This document shows positions 58,926 to 64,000 of a DNA stretch of 64,000 nucleotides, one piece after another (the stretch's first letter is position 1; each line of letters opens with the position of its first letter). A program made the position numbers and the translations under genes. This stretch comes from Chloroflexota bacterium (GTDB lineage: Bacteria > Chloroflexota > Anaerolineae > Anaerolineales > UBA11579). Under the pieces are notes generated by a model that did not search any database, was not told where the DNA came from, and worked only from the letters and a program-made list of their open reading frames with translations. The stretch covers positions 1 through 64,000 of the forward strand of contig QWJF01000005.1 in assembly GCA_009391835.1 (NCBI GenBank). Reading direction: 5' to 3'.

Positions 58926-59996
58926 CTAGCCCTTGGCGAGTGGCAGGGAAAAGCTAATCCGCGTTCCCTTGCCGGCATGCGATTCGATAGACAATTTTGC
59001 CCCGTGAGAGTCAATAATTCGCTTTGCCAGGGTAAGCCCCAGTCCTGCGCCCCCGTATTTGCGCGTCGATGAGCCATCGATTTGGTAAAAAGGCTCGAAG
59101 ATTTCATGGATCTTGTTTTCTGCGATCCCGATCCCTGAATCAGAAACCGACATTTCAACGCGCCCATCAACTTCCCGTGCCGCAATTTGCACCTTGCCGC
59201 CCTTGCTGTTAAATTTAATAGAATTATCAACCAATTGAGTCAGCGCCCAGTCGAGCTTTTCAGGATCGATGTAAACGCTGGGAAGTGATCTCGGCACGCT
59301 TTGCAACAATTCGATCTCCGCATCCAGCGCCTTTTTTTGCGAGCGCTGAACGATGTTTTCGACCAGCGGATTTAACGGTGTGGCTTGGGGCTGTAGCGGC
59401 AGGGCCTCCTCTGAGTCAAACGAAAGGAACAGCAGGTTGTCAATCAGTGAACCCAGTCGCAAATAGGATTTTTTGAGTACATCCACGGCTCGTCGTTGTT
59501 CATCGGAGAGGGGCCCCAGCGCTTCCTCGTCGAGCAGGTCAATATAGCCAACCATGTGCGCTAGCGGCGTGCGCAATTCATGAGACATGTTGGCAATGAA
59601 ATCACTCTTCAATCGGTTGAGTTCTGTGAGCTTTTCAAGCGCCTCTTGCAGTTCCTGAGTTCGCTCTTCCACGCGCCGTTCAAGTTGCTCATTGCTTTTC
59701 TTTAAAGCATCCTGAAGTTGCGCAATTTGCTCCGTGATGGTTTGGTCCAGGGTAGGGCGATCGATGAATTTTAAGTCAAGCAGCGCCTCGCCGAGCAGCA
59801 ACTGCTTGCCTGCTTGGCCTTCTGTCTTCTGGTACGCCAGCGCCTGAGCAAGTTGTTCCCTGCTCAACAAGTCCTTCTCAACTAGGCGATCCCCAAGACG
59901 CGGGACAAGCACCTCTGGAGTTAAAGACGAACTGGTCGCCCCACTAGGGAAAACAAATTCGTCAGCTTTTGCAGTCACGTCTTCCTTGGCCCTCAT
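58926..59996 (-). CDS. Histidine kinase with N-terminal MshEN/T2SSE_N-like domain
   Basis: The protein has 356 residues. Residues about 30-95 read LGDRLVEKDLLSREQLAQAL then LLLGEALLDLKFIDRPTLDQTI, two copies of the RLGxxLxxxxxIxxxxLxxxL pattern of MshEN / T2SSE N-terminal domains, which can bind c-di-GMP in other proteins. Then comes a coiled coil (KKSNEQLERRVEERTQELQEAL), HisKA (FIANMSHELRTPLAHMVGYI, His near 145) and HATPase_c (LVDNSIKFNSKGGKV, VSDSGIGIAENKIHEIFEPF, GGAGLGLTLAKRII). It lies 2 nt upstream of the GAF kinase, so one operon has two kinases for one regulator. Confidence 0.88.
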   Translation of the reverse strand: MRAKEDVTAKADEFVFPSGATSSSLTPEVLVPRLGDRLVEKDLLSREQLAQALAYQKTEGQAGKQLLLGEALLDLKFIDRPTLDQTITEQIAQLQDALKKSNEQLERRVEERTQELQEALEKLTELNRLKSDFIANMSHELRTPLAHMVGYIDLLDEEALGPLSDEQRRAVDVLKKSYLRLGSLIDNLLFLSFDSEEALPLQPQATPLNPLVENIVQRSQKKALDAEIELLQSVPRSLPSVYIDPEKLDWALTQLVDNSIKFNSKGGKVQIAAREVDGRVEMSVSDSGIGIAENKIHEIFEPFYQIDGSSTRKYGGAGLGLTLAKRIIDSHGAKLSIESHAGKGTRISFSLPLAKG

Positions 59997-60188
59997 TTTT
60001 CCACTGATTTCGAGGTTGCATATGCCAAACGCCGGCTAGAACTTACCAATTTTCGACAAGTTTTTGCCCTGGAGCGTATCGGTACCTAATGAGTATACAG
60101 CACTTGCTTGGCCGACTGGGCAGTACATTTTTCCCACCTACACAACAACAAGTGCCCCTGTGAAGCGGTACGAAAAGTGCCCTCACGG

Positions 60189-60194
60189 TATAAT
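60189..60194 (+). promoter_or_regulatory. -10 box of gyrA
   Basis: TATAAT lies 59 nt before the ATG at 60254. Upstream, AAGTGCCC occurs twice 25 nt apart (60150-60157 and 60175-60182), possibly by chance. The 257-bp gap also has a minus-strand TATACT (60097-60092) that may serve the kinase operon. Confidence 0.5.
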
Positions 60195-60253
60195 TAAGAG
60201 CCGCTCAAAACCGGGCGCGTTATTCAATATTTTTGCTATTGAAGGGTTCCAGA

Positions 60254-62743
<2,490 letters not shown>

Positions 62744-62760
62744 TCTCCTCAGAAACAATA

Positions 62761-62787
62761 AAAGACCAGCTTCGCGCTGGTCTTTTT
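62761..62787 (+). terminator. Intrinsic terminator of gyrA
   Basis: AAAGACCAGC (62761-62770) pairs with GCTGGTCTTT (62776-62785) around a TTCGC loop, followed by TT. It also faces the end of the small membrane protein gene (62804) on the minus strand. Confidence 0.85.
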
Positions 62788-62803
62788 GCTTAATAATCTT
62801 GCT

Positions 62804-63019
62804 TTAGAAAGCTACGGATCCAGTAATCAGCAGGCAAAAGGCCCCGGCAATCACGACTAAGAAGAACATCATCAGGGAAATGATTATGCGTTGCCCCGCA
62901 GTCATCCCCAGAAAGCCGTAGGCGCTATCCCTGTCCAACTCAAACACGTCCTCAGTCGCCTCAATTTCGTTGAGGAAACTGGCCGTATCTTCATCGTCCT
63001 TCAAAAAATCATCCAACAT
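62804..63019 (-). CDS. Small single-pass membrane protein
   Basis: The protein has 71 residues. The first 35 are strongly acidic (LDDFLKDDEDTASFLNEIEA) and one membrane helix follows (IIISLMMFFLVVIAGAFCLLI, about 45-66). The acidic head should be cytoplasmic. I recognise no named family. It lies 28 nt after birA on the same strand and is convergent with gyrA. Confidence 0.75.
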   Translation of the reverse strand: MLDDFLKDDEDTASFLNEIEATEDVFELDRDSAYGFLGMTAGQRIIISLMMFFLVVIAGAFCLLITGSVAF

Positions 63020-63047
63020 AATGCCTCCAGCAGCTTAACAGTGTAGC

Positions 63048-63848
63048 TCAGTTACTCTCAGTAGGGCGCACCCGCAGCGGCCCAATTTCGCCGACCCGAA
63101 ACGATTGGGTCTCCCCGCCCCCGATGTCCAATCGCAATTTCCCTTTCGGGCCCAGCCCCAATATTCGACCTTCGATTGCCTGCTCTTCAACGCCTTGCAA
63201 TTGGACTGCTTGACCTCGAAAAGCCAGCCGCCTTTCCCAGGCAGCAATAAAATCAGGGGTTTCAAGGCGTTCTATCCAGCCAACCAGACGTTCGAGTGTG
63301 GCGCTCAGTACAGCCAATCGGTCCACCGGCTCCCCGATTGCGGCCTCCAGGCTTGTGGCCGGAAACGTCAAGTCCGCTTCGGGGGGCACTGAATTACGTG
63401 CAATATTAATGCCAATTCCCAGAATCAGGGCCTGCAACCGTGCTCCGCTCCAATGCGCTTCGGCCAAAACGCCACAGAATTTTTTTCCCCTAACCAAAAC
63501 ATCATTTGGCCATTTGATCTCGGTCTTTGCTCCCAGCAGGGCTTCCACCGCCTCAGCCACGGCCAGCGCCCCCAGTCCGCTTGCCAGCCCCAAGTCCTCC
63601 ACCTCGCGCACGGGCATTCCCGGCACCAGCACGCTAAACGCCAGCGCCGAACCGGGTGGCGTATGCCAGCTACGCCCCGCACGGCCTCTCCCCTTGGTTT
63701 GCTCATTGGCTACCGCAAGGCACATCCCTTCGGCTCCTCCGTTGGCCCATTCCCCCACCACGTCGTTTGTGGATCCCACCTGGTCAAAATAGGCTATCTT
63801 GCTGAATGGCAGCCCCTCGAGTGCTTCCTGTAACCGCTTTTCGTCCAT
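63048..63848 (-). CDS. birA: Biotin--[acetyl-CoA-carboxylase] ligase
   Basis: The protein has 266 residues of the biotin protein ligase family, which activates biotin with ATP and attaches it to carboxylase carrier domains. The biotin/ATP-binding motif is TKGRGRAGRSWHTPPGSALAFS (near residue 51-72), and KWPNDVLVRGKKFCGVL follows (near 110-126). The C-terminal SH3-like domain (about 215-260) is present. There is no N-terminal winged helix, so it is the non-regulatory (class I) form. Confidence 0.95.
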   Translation of the reverse strand: MDEKRLQEALEGLPFSKIAYFDQVGSTNDVVGEWANGGAEGMCLAVANEQTKGRGRAGRSWHTPPGSALAFSVLVPGMPVREVEDLGLASGLGALAVAEAVEALLGAKTEIKWPNDVLVRGKKFCGVLAEAHWSGARLQALILGIGINIARNSVPPEADLTFPATSLEAAIGEPVDRLAVLSATLERLVGWIERLETPDFIAAWERRLAFRGQAVQLQGVEEQAIEGRILGLGPKGKLRLDIGGGETQSFRVGEIGPLRVRPTESN

Positions 63849-63906
63849 GCCCTCATTTTACTATCGTGGCCTCATTGCCGTGCTGGACGAATTTTTATCC
63901 CCCTGT

Positions 63907-63936
63907 TATACTCTTGCGGCGCTCGCTTTCGCGGGC
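63907..63936 (+). other. Possible promoter and hairpin leading out of the window
   Basis: TATACT (63907-63912) is followed by an 8-bp hairpin (GCGCTCGC, TTTC loop, GCGGGCGC). No reading frame starts here before the window ends, so this could be the leader of the next plus-strand gene. Nothing else is visible in 63849-64000. Confidence 0.35.
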
Positions 63937-64000
63937 GCGTTGTCTGCAAATCACAAGCGCAGGCAAAATCACACACGCAGCCAGACTAGCGGTGCGTGCC

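Noticed and set aside
60150-60182. AAGTGCCC direct repeat upstream of gyrA as an operator
   Set aside because: Only 8 bp, two copies, no symmetry; could be chance in a 257-bp gap.

Overview
The window looks like a chromosome segment from a Chloroflexota bacterium, probably class Anaerolineae. This rests on gene content and protein style (a bifunctional FtcD, Chloroflexi-like lipoproteins with Thr/Pro-rich linkers, a divergent B-family DNA polymerase, M23 peptidases, many operons of housekeeping genes) and not on a database search. Gene density is high and both strands are used. Intrinsic terminators are few. Many genes carry a clear TATAAT-like -10 box only 7-11 nt before the start codon, so several mRNAs are probably leaderless.

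Layout. 1-1140: 3' part of 23S rRNA, then 5S rRNA. 1175-6182: a broken aldo/keto reductase, comEC with a degenerate metallo-beta-lactamase domain, a DM13 protein, and an epoxide-hydrolase-like gene broken by one stop codon. 6245-14808: uvrA, otsA (+) facing a minus-strand run of lipid kinase, a large helicase-associated-like protein and otsB, then a ferritin-like protein. 14903-18654: hydrolase, phosphoesterase, a tandem-GNAT protein, and an unannotated 35-codon gene with its own promoter, Shine-Dalgarno and terminators. 18743-23717: squalene/phytoene synthase-like, geranylgeranyl reductase-like, GNAT, M24 peptidase and tsaD.

23767-27058 is the most unusual region: a three-gene overlapping cassette of a degenerate RecA/RadA-like protein, a small helical protein and a PolB2-like B-family DNA polymerase. 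It has a well-formed -35/-10 promoter with a LexA-like palindrome in its spacer and a second inverted repeat touching the start codon. A related palindrome lies upstream of uvrA. I read this as a DNA-damage-inducible translesion synthesis cassette (a mutasome analogue).

27244-34440: tsaC, a secreted hydrolase, prmC, prfA, a Tag-like glycosylase homologue, sbcC and osmC. 34437-41484: a cell-envelope island with three paralogous LysM / lysozyme-like / M23 lipoproteins, a Tat-exported papain-like plus beta-lactamase-like fusion, and one more lipoprotein. 41598-48858: ftcD, a CapA-like protein, dcd, thrB, an LLM oxidoreductase, thrC and comEA. 48927-52720: an ArsB/NhaD-like transporter gene interrupted by a stop codon, a universal stress protein, a DUF554 protein and a SUMF1-type lipoprotein. 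52768-59996: a minus-strand run of DsbA-like, SDR, ribA, GNAT, XRE regulator, a small protein and a two-kinase/one-regulator signalling operon. 60254-63848: gyrA, a small membrane protein and birA. No CRISPR array, insertion sequence, prophage or tRNA gene was found.
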